Shown: piece after piece, positions 21,407 through 32,490 of the stretch
Position numbering within the stretch: the stretch's first letter is position 1
Layout of the letters: each line of letters begins with the position of its first letter
NCBI GenBank assembly: GCA_038021145.1
Contig: JBBPHT010000011.1
Span: forward strand, 434,001-498,000
Origin: Phyllosticta citriasiana
Taxonomy: Eukaryota > Ascomycota > Dothideomycetes > Botryosphaeriales > Phyllostictaceae
Direction of reading: 5' to 3'
Length of the DNA: 64,000 nt
The notes under the pieces: generated by a model
The model's input: the letters and a program-made list of their open reading frames with translations, nothing else
Databases searched by the model: none
Told to the model about the DNA's origin: nothing
Position numbers and translations under genes: made by a program

Positions 21407-22449
21407 GATGAGAGAGTGGCCAAATGCGTTGGGGAATGGACAGCTCTGCCTGGCGCGTCGACTCTTAGGCTTCACGCGACAACCGCGACGGGGCTGGGAG
21501 TCAGAGAAAGATCAGCTTCGGAAGGGCACACGGAGCCACGAGATGGAATTCCGTAGGGTTGCGGTCAGTGTTGGAGGTAAGGATGTGATCTGAGGGCGTG
21601 TGAGGGATGAACAGGAATGGCTGGAGGTTGATTGAAACTTTTGGATAGGCTTCGCGGTCCGCAGCTGGGCGTGGGGGAGTGGGTTGGCCCTAGCTTCTTA
21701 TAGCCTCAGGCCGCGCCCCACGCCGTCGCCGTGGCTCATGCCGCTCAACAAGTCACCGCAGTCGAAACTACAAATGGCACTCACTGTAATTGTGCGCCTA
21801 GCATCTATCAAGTGAAAAATTGCCAGTATTGTAAATGTCACTACATCGCGCGTAAATTGAATTTTGAAAACAAGTCTTCTGCCTGCCCTGCGAAAGCTAA
21901 GCTTGGTCACCAAATTGTACTCCGGACAGGTTTTGTGATATTCTCCAAATATTCGCTCCAGTTCACGCGATTTTTAGCTATGCTCCTGGGAGTGAACTGT
22001 TGGGGACACGCTTCATTGTGTCCCTATAATGGCCTACATTCACTTCAGTCTACGCGCATTTCGCGCTGAATGCTTAGAATCCGTCGCGAAACAAAGCGAA
22101 TCTACCACGCCAGCTCCTTCGCACATTTTCAACGGCCTGATAGTCGTTAGCTACAGCTCACTTTCCTCCAAAGCGCAATATCACTTCATTGACTTGTCCA
22201 GTGTGAAGTTTTACAGTGAGCTCAAGACAACCATAAATATCCAACGGATGATCTTTTCTGCCTCCTCGCCAATCCTTCGTCTCTTCAAGCATCTCGTCCT
22301 TCCACCCTTCCAGCTTCTCTTACTTTTGCTCTCCAATCCCTACATCCAAGATCGAGCGACGCTCAGCCGAACTTGCCATTTAACCGCCAGAATCCAGGTC
22401 CAAATCAAGATCATCCAACACTTTTGGCTCCAATTCGCAAACGGAAAAG
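21407..22449. other. Intergenic: TAF12 promoter and AT-richer segment
   Basis: The stretch from about 21770 to 22400 is visibly richer in A and T than its surroundings. It contains no open frame with recognisable features on either strand. It could be promoter sequence or the remnant of an inactivated element; nothing seen decides this. Confidence 0.5.
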
Positions 22450-23156
22450 ATGCCAGGAAAGATCACGGGACCTGTGGGCAAACTGATGGCAGTGTCAGAT
22501 CCTGACCCCCTGACCACCCTTGACATTGACGCACCTTGTTAACAGAAGCGTCTAGGATCCGCCAGAAGTCATCGGCGTGGAGACGCGAACCACCCAGGAC
22601 CATCCTCTTGGGCCCAAGGATCACCCTTAGCGCCGAGACCACAAGTCCAAAGGCGATCGGCGAGGTCTCGCACAAGCGCAAGCACCGGGGTGAAGGTGTT
22701 GACTTCCACCTCCCCCCTACTCCCATCAATGTCGATCGCCAACCAGCACCCACTGCTGCTCCAAGCAATCAACCGTCGACACCAGTCACCGGCGATCCCA
22801 CCGTTCCCCAGGAGATTGACGAGGCAGAGGTCCTCACATTCGCCGTCGGCCGCAACATTCAGGAGGGAGAACGCGCCGACGATCCCGAGGCCTTGAGCGT
22901 CTGGACTGCAACTCGTCGCCACGCCGTTCCTCCAGGCCGGCTCAGCAGGGCGCAGAAGCGGAAGCTCCAGCATGCCAACCAGCACGTCGTCACCGAAGTC
23001 CTGATCTTCAACAGCGACGAGTTGGGATTTGCCTCGGGTAGGCTGGTCGAGAGGAGGCAGTTGCTGACTCTCTACGCCACGCAGATGGACTGGGAGGCGT
23101 TTTTGGTCGAAAGCGTGGCCAACGGCTGGACGAAGATTGCGGGTCAGAGGTTGTAG
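22450..23156 (+). CDS. Hypothetical protein, tentative model
   Basis: I do not recognise this gene. A 200-residue frame ends at 23156 (C-terminus FLVESVANGWTKIAGQRL) but has no ATG in its first part. An ATG at 22450 (MPGKITGPVGKLMA) can be joined to it by a 74-nt intron, 22492-22565 (GTGTCA...GCCAG), giving 210 residues. Features are a Pro/Thr-rich middle (QPAPTAAPSNQPSTPVTG) and a basic, possibly helical stretch (RAQKRKLQHANQ) before the better-ordered end. A further open segment at 23213-23494 in another frame might be a 3' exon. The weak donor and lack of a family make this a low-confidence call; it could be a decayed gene. Confidence 0.35.
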
Positions 23157-23490
23157 GGGCCTCGCGGTCAAGCTGATGGTAAGCCAATTAACTGTCTTTG
23201 ACTGATGAGAGTATGAGCTTACACATGTGGAAAGGCATGTTCTTTTCGACGACAGCCATCGGCAACGACTATGATCATCGAGCTATTCAGCGCGTCGTGG
23301 GCTATCACGATCCAGTCAAGGGGTACCGGACATTTTACGGAGTCTTGCAGTCGAAAAGTTTTTGGAGCGTTGGGTCCGATATTGATATACCGCGTTGGCC
23401 GCAGCCTTGGGCGTTTGGGACACGAAAACCGAGGGTGGTGTTTGGCGGTTTGGCATCAAGTCCTATTCATTTTTCCCCTTGCACCTTATT

Positions 23491-24403
23491 CTAGTTGCTT
23501 GATCGGCTCTTCAAATCTCGTTTCCTCAAGGTTTCGACGCCGTGTATCTCAACACCAGATTTCTTCTTTTCAGCAAGTACTTTGCTCTCGCCACTTCTCT
23601 CGATCACCCACGTCTCCGCAATCTCCTTCTTTTCCACCTTTTTCTCCTCTTCTACCTTTGCCTCCTTCACTCGTCGCAGGTAGCCCATGTAGATTGCAAC
23701 TTCCGCAAAGGCTACGACACCACTGCCAGTCATGCTCAACGCCAGCCTCTGGGGCGTGCTCCAGTACCGGGCTGCGATCCATATGGCAACACTGCAGGCT
23801 ATGATTGTGACAAGTACGTTGATGATGAGGGCGAGCTGGCGATTGATGTCGGCGTAGGTGACTTCGTCATCTTCGTTTTGCATGAGGTCGGCAGGGGAGA
23901 TGGCAGAAGGGAAAGGAGCGGCATTGGAGAAGCGTTGGGCGAAAGTCTCGGAGGGTGCAGGCGGACTGAGCATGCGATCGTAGGCACGAGCTTCCTCTTC
24001 GCGGCGTAGGCGCGCCATGAGCTGCTTGTATTCATTGCTCTTCGACGCATGGTCAACAGAAGTTCAACAGAGCTTTTGGAAGCAGACTCACAGGCTCGGG
24101 CTTCGGCTTCGGTGGAGGGATGTACACTCGAGAACCGCGGAGAAGGTCATTCAGATGGAATTGGGATCGATTTTGGTTTTCATCTACCGGCTGATCATTG
24201 TTGTCATCTGGCGTGTTCAAACGGGCTTTGAGAAAGTCTGAGATGTCAATTAGTTGGCCATGGGATATGGGCTTCCCAAGCTCTGGCTCCGAAAGCGACG
24301 GCTCGGATGGCGGCTGGAGCTTGCGCGTTTGCTCCGAGTCTGCCAGGTCCAAACACTTGTGGACAGCCGCCACGATGGCAGGCGTCATGATCAACAAAAC
24401 CAT
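23491..24403 (-). CDS. VMA12: V-ATPase assembly factor Vma12/Vph2 (TMEM199 family)
   Basis: Vma12 is an ER membrane protein that, with Vma22, assembles the V0 sector of the vacuolar H+-ATPase. Exons are 24403-24092 and 24039-23491, giving 286 residues. The 52-nt intron (GTGAGT...GAAG) joins PPPKPKPEP to SNEYKQLMARLRREEE, a phrase strongly typical of the family, as is LNDLLRGSRVYIPPP just before it. Two membrane spans follow at about residues 173-196 (LALIINVLVTIIACSVAIWIA) and 203-225. A Lys/Glu-rich cytosolic tail ends in KRDLKSRSSN. The gene is head to head with COQ1, the two starts being 270 bases apart, so they probably share a promoter region. Confidence 0.9.
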
Positions 24404-24673
24404 GGCGACGGATTGTTGTTGGGGAGCTGGAGGTGCACAAGGTGGACTTGTGTTGCAGCGGCGAGGTCACAGCTGGAGCTGGCTGGACTGGACGTCGCTT
24501 GGCGCAGATCCCTGGTAGTGGATTTTCCGAACGGCGCCGTCATCGCGTCAACGCTTTTCCCAGACCCTCGGTCTGAACTTCAATTCTTTGCCTCGCCCCC
24601 GTACCTCCTCCAGGTCCAATCCTGCTGCCAAATTCCCCCAGGATTCTCGAATCAGGACCGCGCAGCAAAAAGA
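24404..24673. promoter_or_regulatory. Shared divergent promoter of VMA12 and COQ1
   Basis: Only 270 bases separate the two divergent start codons. No TATA-like box stands out. That this region drives both genes is inferred from position alone. Confidence 0.55.
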
Positions 24674-26122
24674 ATGGCAGCCCGAACATTAACCTCCACG
24701 GCCTTGGCCCGCGCGACATCTTTTGCCGCACACCGTCCGCGAACATCTCTCTGCTCAAGATGTCTCCGTTCGCCCTCGACCAAGTCCTCTTCCTTTCCTT
24801 CCACATCTATCTTCTTTCACCCCTCTAGACGGCGGGAGCAGTCCAATTGGGCGGCGGCCGTTTCGGCGGCGCAAAACTACTTCAACAATGGTCCAGATCC
24901 CGCGTCCCCCATTGCTGTTGACCCGTTGCGCAGCGTGGCGAAGGAGATGAGGTTCCTGACTGGCAATATACGCCAGCTTCTGGGCTCTGGGCACCCAATG
25001 CTTGATACTGTAGCCAAATACTACACCCATTCCGAAGGCAAATACGTGCGGCCCATGCTCGTACTGCTCATGTCGCGCGCTACCGCTTTGACGCCCAAAC
25101 CCGCTCGCACGTCGCCTTCGCCGCCTATAAACAGCCCCATGTCTCCTTCAAATGTTCTGGTCGACGAGAACCCCCCTGCGCCGGAGTATGCGCCCCTCAC
25201 TTCGCAGCCCCAAGAGAACGGAGCCGCAGAAGAATCCGACATCCTGCCATCGCAACGGCGGTTGGCCGAAATCACCGAGCTCATCCACACTGCCTCGCTG
25301 CTCCACGACGATGTCATCGACCACTCGCTCTCCCGGCGGTCCGCGCCGTCTGCAAACATTGAATTCGGAAACAAGATGGCGGTTCTGGCTGGAGATTTCC
25401 TGCTGGGGAGGGCATCAGTGGCACTGGCCCGGCTACGCGACCCGGCTGTGACGGAGCTTTTGGCGACCGTCATTGCCAACCTGGTCGAGGGCGAGTTTAT
25501 GCAGCTAAAGAACACGGCCAAGGACGAGAAGTACCCCGTCTGGACTGAGGACACGGTCACCTACTATCTGCAAAAGACGTACCTCAAGTCGGCAAGCCTG
25601 ATAAGCAAGTCTTGCCGCGCGGCCGCGATCCTGGGCGGCAGCACTCCCGAGGTCGTCGAGGCGTCGTACAAGTACGGCAAGAATCTGGGCCTGGCGTTCC
25701 AGTTGGTCGACGACATGCTGGATTACACGGTGACGGCCGACGAGCTCGGCAAGCCCGCCGGCGCGGACCTGGAGTTGGGCCTGGCAACGGCGCCGCTGCT
25801 CTTTGCGTGGAAGGACAATGCTGCGCTGGGCGAGCTGGTTGGGAGGAAGTTTGCAGAGCCAGGAGATGTTTTGAAGGTAGGTCGAGGCCTTTTTCTTTGC
25901 TTGATTGGACCCTGGAATTGTTCTCCCCCTTTCCCCGCATTTGGCTAACTTATGTAATAGGCACGAGAGCTCGTTGGCCGTAGCAGTGGGCTGGAGCAAA
26001 CGCGCGCCCTGGCGCAGCAGTACGTGGACAACGCCATTGAAGCCATCAGCTTCTTCCCCGCGAGCGAGGCCAAGGACGGCCTGTTCGAGATGTGCACAAA
26101 GGTCATGAAGCGCAGAAAATAG
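24674..26122 (+). CDS. COQ1: Mitochondrial trans-polyprenyl diphosphate synthase (ubiquinone side chain)
   Basis: This enzyme builds the polyprenyl tail of ubiquinone in mitochondria. Exons are 24674-25876 and 25961-26122, giving 454 residues; the 84-nt intron has GTAGGT...TAATAG. The N-terminus (MAARTLTSTALARATSFAAHRPRTSLCSRC is the first 30 residues, read in two parts) is Arg/Ser/Ala-rich without acids, as in a mitochondrial presequence. The two aspartate-rich motifs of trans-prenyltransferases are present: DDVID at about residues 212-216 (LLHDDVIDHS) and DDMLD at about 346-350 (FQLVDDMLDYT). GKYVRPMLVLLMSRA and GEFMQLKN are further family motifs. A Pro/Ser-rich insert at about residues 140-190 separates conserved blocks. 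The open frame continues upstream of the chosen ATG, but that part is not conserved and overlaps VMA12. Confidence 0.95.
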
Positions 26123-26620
26123 AGACTCTGGTCATCTCCTGCGTCTTTGTTGTTGTTGTTGTTGTTGTTGGTGGTGATAACGACGATACACATCTAGTTG
26201 TTGCTCATTTCAACTCTCACGCGATCAAAATTTCTCTCCCCGTTTGATACCTCTTGTACAATAACACGTTATAGAGTGGGCATCTGACACACTGCCGGGA
26301 ATCATCATCATCACATCACATCACTCTCCATCTTCTCCTCTCACACATCATGGCTTATTGGGCTTTTGTTGTTGGAGACAATCATCTTTTCTGTGTATTT
26401 TTCTCGTGTCGAACTGGATGGAGCCGGAGGAGTATTTACAAAAAAAGAATCTTTCCTCTTCACCACCACACTTCGCTGCCACCTTTCATCGATCGTCTAG
26501 CAGGGAAAAGACAAATCAGAAACTCATCTATCTAGTGCTGCTGCAATTCCATCATTGCCTTATCCTGCTCGAAAACACCATCGGTATATACACACAAACC
26601 CCCTCTCCTCTCATCCTCAC
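26123..26620. other. Intergenic between convergent COQ1 and the carrier gene
   Basis: Begins with a GTT trinucleotide run at about 26149-26170. It is otherwise T-rich 3' flanking sequence with no gene. Confidence 0.55.
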
Positions 26621-27173
26621 TCACTCGCCACCCCTCTCCCCCTCCGCCCCCCTGACAACAAGAACCCGCATGACCCACTCATACACAGCCCACTGCACGG
26701 CATTGACGACGAAAGCACGCACACTGCACACGCCCAAGCCGCGGAAAAACACGGCCGCGCCCTCGTTCGCGTACGCTGACTTGGCAATGGCCCAGGCGCC
26801 GCGCGGCTGTTGTTGGGTAGTGGTGATTTGGGGAGACGACGATGAGGAAGAGGACGAGGACGAGGACGAGGACGAGGAGTGCAGGAGACGCGAGTGTTCG
26901 GTCGGATTGCTATTGCTAGGGTTGGTGCTGCTGCTGGGTTTTGTTGGCGCGGTGAATGGAGTTGGAGATTGGGGTGCGGATGGGCTGGCGATAGCGCGAG
27001 ACACGCCTCCTGGCAACCCCCAATTTGCCAGACTGCCTGTGGCGGCGGGGGCGGCGGCGGCGGCGGCGGCGCGGTGTAGGGCCGGTTGTGTCTGGACGCG
27101 GGTCTTGATGACGTCTATGCAGATGGCGTCAGTCAGCCCGTCAGGGGTTTGTGGGAGCGGAGAGCAGAATCAA

Positions 27174-27215
<42 letters not shown>

Positions 27216-28992
27216 CGATAATAGAAGCATGGATGGGTGAAAGGAAAAGGAGAAGTTGCTTACCCAACGGGAAAATAGAGGCCCAAGTGACGACGCCGGC
27301 GATGCCACCGCAGAGTAGCACTGTTGCGGGCGAGTCTTCGACGGTCGGTGTTGTTGATGAGGTGGTAGATGACGAGGACGGGGAGGTCGAGGTCGAGGCG
27401 AAGGCGCGTTTGCAGAGCTCGTAGGACCAGAAACTGAGAAAGAGAGAGAGAGGATTAGTCTTGTGCTGAGTGGTCAATGTTGTTTTGCGGATGGAGAAGA
27501 AGACGAGGAGAGAGAGGGAGAGAGAGAGGAACAGGGTCCTCGTTTTGGGGCTTTTAGGTGTGCCTTGGTGAGGGACTTTGGTGTTTGCGCCAATGCTAGA
27601 CGTTGACTTGAGCTTCGAAGGGACCAAAGGTGTGGAAGTTTTCCATCATGGCTGTTTTCACGATCTGGCTGATGGCTAGAACGCACGGAAAGTGTGCAAT
27701 GATGATGGAGATAGTACTTCAGCAAATGCAGTTCATGATCAATGGGAAATTCGCGGCCCCCTTCCCACCCTTGGTCGCAAACACGGACATTCCATGAGAC
27801 TTACATGAAGATGCAACGCAGCAAGCTCATTCGTCAATCCCAGTGCCACATTTCCCTCTGTGACACAAGATCATGGCTGCAAGACGGAGCATCAACGCAG
27901 ACCACCTCAGGGGCTCATCCTCATAGCTCCCTCCACGGCGTGTCATGACGCAGCGAAACAGAGCCGAAAACCACCGCAATCACACAAAATCAAGAAAGAG
28001 AAAAAAAAAAAAAAAATTGGTACTCACTAAAAAGCATAACCAACAGCATCCCTAACAGCCGTAACAGCACCACCTCGATAAAACCCCCTCAAGCCCTCAG
28101 CGCGCCACGTCTCCCTCGCCACAGCCCACGAGCTGACACCGGCGCCATGACTACGGCCAGCAGCAGCGATCCCGGATAAGGAGTCATAAACCTGCGCGCG
28201 ACACTTGACGAGCTCCGTCGGCGCCGAGACGACAAAGGTGGCAAGGCCGCCGACGGCGCCGGCGAGGAAGACTTTGCCGAGGGCGTTGGGTGACGTTGGC
28301 GAGGTCGGATCGGGCTCGCCTAGCAGCAGCAGCGTGCGGTTGTAGGAGACAAAGAGGAGAGCGTTGAGGGCGCCGTAGCCGAGGACGGGCGCGGGGATGC
28401 CTGGAGAGGAGGTTAGTGAGATGAGATTGGTTCAGGAAGGCTGGAGTTGGGAGTTGAAAGTGGTTTGCGCGTGAGATGGGTCCAAGAGCGTCGGTGTAGT
28501 TTTTGGGTGTTGATGATGGGAGTGCCTGAGCTGGAAGTATGATGAAGGAGCAGTCGGCCAAAGTAAAAGACGGTCAAAGCAAGGAAGACCAAAACAGCAA
28601 GTGTTCGAAATCCAACACACGTTGCCGGCTCTAAAGACTTTGGCGTCCATGTGGCTGACGCAGGTACTTGTGTCACAAGCCCAGACCCAGAAACAGAAAC
28701 GACTCGACTCGATCCCAGACCTCTTCCAATCCATGTGGAAAGAAAACAATTCAAAAAGTCCAATTATATTACCTCTCACAAAATTGCCGGCGGCATGCCA
28801 TTTGACCTGCGATGGTGTTGAGCCGGCGGCGGTGGTCGTTGCTGCAGGGCCAGCTTGCAGCCGAGTCTTGACCAGGTCGAGCGGGTTTCCAATGAGGATT
28901 CCTACAGCTCCGCTAATGTAGCCGGCCCAGAAATCTGCAGACATTGAAAATATTGGCGGCGATGAGGTCTCGTTGATGCTTTGAGAAGACAT
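26621..28992 (-). CDS. Mitochondrial carrier (SLC25) family protein, ornithine/acylcarnitine-like
   Basis: Exons are 28992-28773, 28400-28028, 27433-27264 and 27114-26621, giving 418 residues. The three carrier repeats are shown by the signatures NPLDLVKTRLQ, APTELVKCRAQ and FPLDVIKTRVQ; the last is created only by splicing between exons 3 and 4. The second signature with Thr-Glu-Leu-Val-Lys-Cys-Arg is typical of the ornithine and carnitine carrier branch, so basic amino acids or acylcarnitines are possible substrates, but this is not decided by sequence. The third repeat has a long low-complexity insert with Ala and Pro runs and a polyserine tract before RGLGVCSVRAFVVNAVQWAVYEW. The introns are 372, 594 and 149 nt, far longer than others here. 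The start could be ATG 28992 or 28944. Confidence 0.87.
27175..27210. repeat. CAG triplet repeat in the carrier intron
   Basis: CAG units with TAG interruptions, inside intron 27115-27263 of the mitochondrial carrier gene (CTG on the transcribed sense strand). Confidence 0.88.
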
Positions 28993-29629
28993 CCAAGGTA
29001 CATGTAGATTCCCCCTCCACCCCACGTGGGGTAGGTCCGCTTCAGCCGGGTTACCGGTTCCGGTTGGCCGATGCCGAGGCTGCCTTGGACCCTGTGGGCT
29101 TAGGTTGCGACCAACTCCACATCATCACTCGTGTCATCGTTCTTTTCAATTCTGACAAAAATGAAGCCGCTTTTGGATTCAAAACTATGGCTATCTCGTC
29201 AGAGGAAAGGGGGAAGATGTGATGATGGAACCCGCAATCTGAGTGTGTATGTGTGAACAGTGACAGCTACATTCATCCCCTCAATAACTCATCTGCCTGC
29301 TGCCGTTTTGTTGTTGTTGTTGTTATTGTGTCGGATAGCGAGAGAGGGAGGTCAAGGAAAAGAGAATAGGGGGGAAAAGAAAACTCATGGGCTCCTCAAC
29401 CTTTAAAGTCAAGGCCCTGATCCATCGCCGAAATGCCTTTTGTGTTGTCTCGTTGACCCCCGTGAAAATCAAACTCTTTGATTCCCCAAACCCAAAGTTG
29501 GTAGGCTCTGGAAAAGAGACCCGTGACTGCAAGCCCGTGCCATTCCATAAATCATGGCTGAATCATGCACTCCTCCGCTATGAGTGAAAGACAAAACGAT
29601 CCGAAGACGATGCAAGGCTGCTGGCGGCC
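28993..29629. other. Intergenic upstream of the carrier, downstream of the Gbp2-like gene
   Basis: Contains a GTT repeat at about 29308-29323. No coding signal was seen on either strand. Confidence 0.55.
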
Positions 29630-31557
29630 TTACATGATTTGGTCCTGGGTGAGACCCGTGGCCTCAGCATCCATGGCATCACCGGGGCCGCTGACGTTGG
29701 TGTACTTGACAAAGGAGAGGCCAAGCGGGCGGCCACCGTACTGGTAACCGGTGAATTTGGCTGTTGATTTGGGTTAGACAAGCGATTGATTCGCGGGCGC
29801 GCCGAAGGACTTACAAATGGCGGTCTCGGCATTCTCGGGCGAGTCGAATTCAACGACACCGGTACCACGCGAGCGACCGTTAGGCTCGTATTGAATCTCG
29901 GCGCGCTCAACCTTGCCGATGGTGGTGAAGAGCTCTACGAGATCCTCGTTGCTCGTAGACCAGGGAAGCTGAATCTGGTTAGCATGCAATGCCAAAAACG
30001 CGTCGTGCAGCACTCACGTTGCGAACGTAAATGACGTTGCTCCTCTCACCACCGGCCGTGGCATAGTCGGTGAAGGGGTTGGGCGGACCGGCGGGAACGC
30101 TCGCGTCATAACCCATGCCACCGGCACCGAACCCGCCGCCGAAGCCTCCACGACCGCCGCCGTATCCACCGAGCCCGCCCCGGCCTGCAAACCCTCCGCG
30201 ACCGCCAAATCCTCCACGACCAAAGCCGCCACCGAATCCGCCCCGACCAAAGCCAGGGGGGCCGGCGAAGCGGTCCTCCTTGACTTCAAGGGCGCGGCCC
30301 TGCCAGTCGTATCCGTTGAATTGCTGAATGGCGTTGCGAGCATCCTCGGGGGTCTCGAAGACGACGATGCCGGAGCCCTTCATGCGGCCATCAGCGGTCG
30401 AGTGGACGTCGGCGCGGATGACGGAACCGGTGTGGGCTGAATGTGGATGAGCAAATTGAGCCGACTGTGTAGAACATGGAACTTGCTTACCGGCTTGGCG
30501 GAACAGGTCCTTGAGATCCTGCCAGCCAACGTTGTATGGAAGCTAATGGCATTGAGTCAACAAATCGAGCCCTTATCAAGTTAGCAAAGCGTGAGGGGTG
30601 GGGACAACATACGTTGGAGACGTAGAGCTGGCGTCCACCGCCTCCAAAACCACCGCCAGCGCCTCCACCGTACGCGCCGTCGAAGCCGCCGCGGCCCATG
30701 CCGCCGTAGCCTCCACGGCCGACGGACGGAGGAGCAGTGAAGCGCGGCTCGGCCTCGCGATCCTTTTGTAGGCGCATCGTATCAGTGACTGTGCCGCATT
30801 CAAGGGGAATAGACTCACTTCACGGACGTAGACGAGACGTCCCATCAAGTTTTGGTTCGAAAGGGTTTGGACGGCATTTTGTGCCTGTTCCCTGGTGGCA
30901 TACTCCACGATCCTAGTTCTTGTTAGTTTGCGCGGTGTTGATTGGGGGGCCCGGCCAACTTACCCGCATCCCTACATGGACCCTCGGGCACCAGTCCCAT
31001 CCGTCAATCCAATTGTCCACAAAATACCAAGAGAAACCAAAGAGACCAGCCAAATCAGCCCACCTTCGACATTCCATTGGGAAGTAGCAACACGTCGGCA
31101 AACAAGACCTCTCCGGCTGATTGGGGGCGAGGCGGTTAGCGGGAGGGGGAGTGGTTTCGAGGAGAGTGGGTAATTAGGGCTTACCCTGTCGCATAAAATC
31201 CTTGAGATGGTGCCATTTGACATCATACGAGAGGTTACCCACGTAGACGCGGCGGTCCTGCTGAGACTGCTCGCGCAATGAGGCCATCATCTGTTCTTTG
31301 GCAGCAGCCTTGTCGTCGAAGGAGCGAGACGAGGGTGCAGCACCACGAGCCTGAGCGTAGGAGCCTTGTTGGGGCTGAGCACCGGCAATGGGCGAACGCG
31401 AGCGGCGGTCGCTGCGGCGGTAGTCGTCGCGGCTACGAGAGCGGCTGCGCGGCGAGTATGAGCGACGGCTGCGACGAGGGCTTCGCGATCGACGACGCGG
31501 CGAGCGAGATTGATCGCGCTGGGTGGTGTATGCGGTGTCAGTAGTGGTAGCGTCCAT
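29630..31557 (-). CDS. GBP2: Gbp2/Hrb1-like SR-type RNA-binding protein with three RRMs
   Basis: Nine exons in transcript order: 31557-31185, 31116-31064, 30971-30964, 30912-30819, 30762-30613, 30542-30491, 30436-30018, 29974-29815 and 29760-29630. Together they make 1440 nt and 479 residues, with every phase consistent. The N-terminus is an Arg/Ser domain (RSPRRRSRSPRRSRRSYSPR). RRM1 (from RRVYVGNLSYDV, about residues 102-176), RRM2 (from QLYVSNLPYNVGW, about 220-300) and RRM3 (from NVIYVRNIQLPW, about 378-455) follow. Gly/Phe/Arg-rich linkers lie before RRM2 and between RRM2 and RRM3. The C-terminus reads FTGYQYGGRPLGLSFVKY. This order matches yeast Gbp2/Hrb1, nuclear mRNA-export and quality-control factors. 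Exon 3 is only 8 nt. The exact orthology is inferred. Confidence 0.9.
30964..30971 (-). other. 8-nt microexon in the Gbp2-like gene
   Basis: Reading GGATGCGG, it is flanked by an acceptor TAG and a donor GTAAGT. It supplies Gly-Cys and two bases of the next Gly, turning NGMSK into NGMSKGCGIVEYATRE, the expected RNP1 region of RRM1. Skipping it would shift the frame. Confidence 0.8.
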
Positions 31558-31890
31558 GGCGGCCGGAGTTCGGCGGACGGGGCTTTATAGGGCGTCGGGG
31601 AGAGCTCGCTTGTGGAGAATGGGAGAGGTGGTGTGGGATGTGAGTGGAAGTGCTGAGTGATGGGCTTGGGAGCTGACGGGAGTGGGAAAGGAAGCTGCAG
31701 GTTCAATCAATCAGGCCCGTCGGCTAAGTCCCGCAGCTCTGCCGCCCGGCGCGCCATGGGCGACGAAGCCCACGCCAACCACCGAGTGGTGAGCACTCTG
31801 CGGCTCTGCTCCAGACACCTTGGTGGACGGATGGGACTGATTGACTGCCTGCAGTGGAGACGAGACGAGACGAGCGGCGACCGACCTTGG

Positions 31891-31926
31891 GTGGTGGTGG
31901 TGGTGGTGATGATGATGATGATGATG
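31891..31926. repeat. GTG then GAT triplet repeat
   Basis: Six GTG units are followed by six GAT units. It lies 334 bases upstream of the Gbp2-like start. Confidence 0.9.
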
Positions 31927-32446
31927 CGTATAGCCAGCAAAAACGAGACGGAACCACAGTGCATGAACGAAGAGGAAAAAGGAGAAATGATCAAGACGCG
32001 GGGGCTGGCGGGTCTATAGGCACAGCAGCACAAAAGAAAGTGAACCCAACCGTCAAACCAATGCAGCACGCACGACGGTGGGACAGGGATAATCAACAGA
32101 GGCTTTGCCAGTCGGAAGCGCATGCCTTGGATGCCATCACACATAGCAAAAGGACCCGGCCGACCGGGGCACGGCTTGAACACCTTGAGGGTCACCATGT
32201 CATGATGTTGTTCGTTCAGTCTCAGCGCCGCCCGCCCACGGCACGCTACACCCAATCGATACTCTGTCAAACACAATGAATGCACACTGCCGCCCGTCGC
32301 CCAATGCCGTTGATACGCTGCCGCCGGGGTTTCTTCATTGATTGCTATTGCTGCTGCTGCTCGTGTCAGCGCTGCAGCTTGGGTGAGCTCCACACACCCG
32401 CCGCTTGGCTGTCGTCCCGGATCCCCGCACATCTGTCGATGACCGA

Positions 32447-32490
32447 CTGCCTGCCAGCCTGCCAGCCTGCCTGCCTGCCTGCCTGCCTAC
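32447..32490. repeat. CTGC tetranucleotide repeat
   Basis: CCAGCCTG variants lead into an uninterrupted CTGC run of about seven units. Confidence 0.85.

Noticed and set aside
31707..32432. 241-codon minus-strand frame in the Gbp2-MFS gap
   Set aside because: It contains Ile and Thr runs that are translations of the GAT and GTG repeats, and no conserved segment. No splice partner was found.
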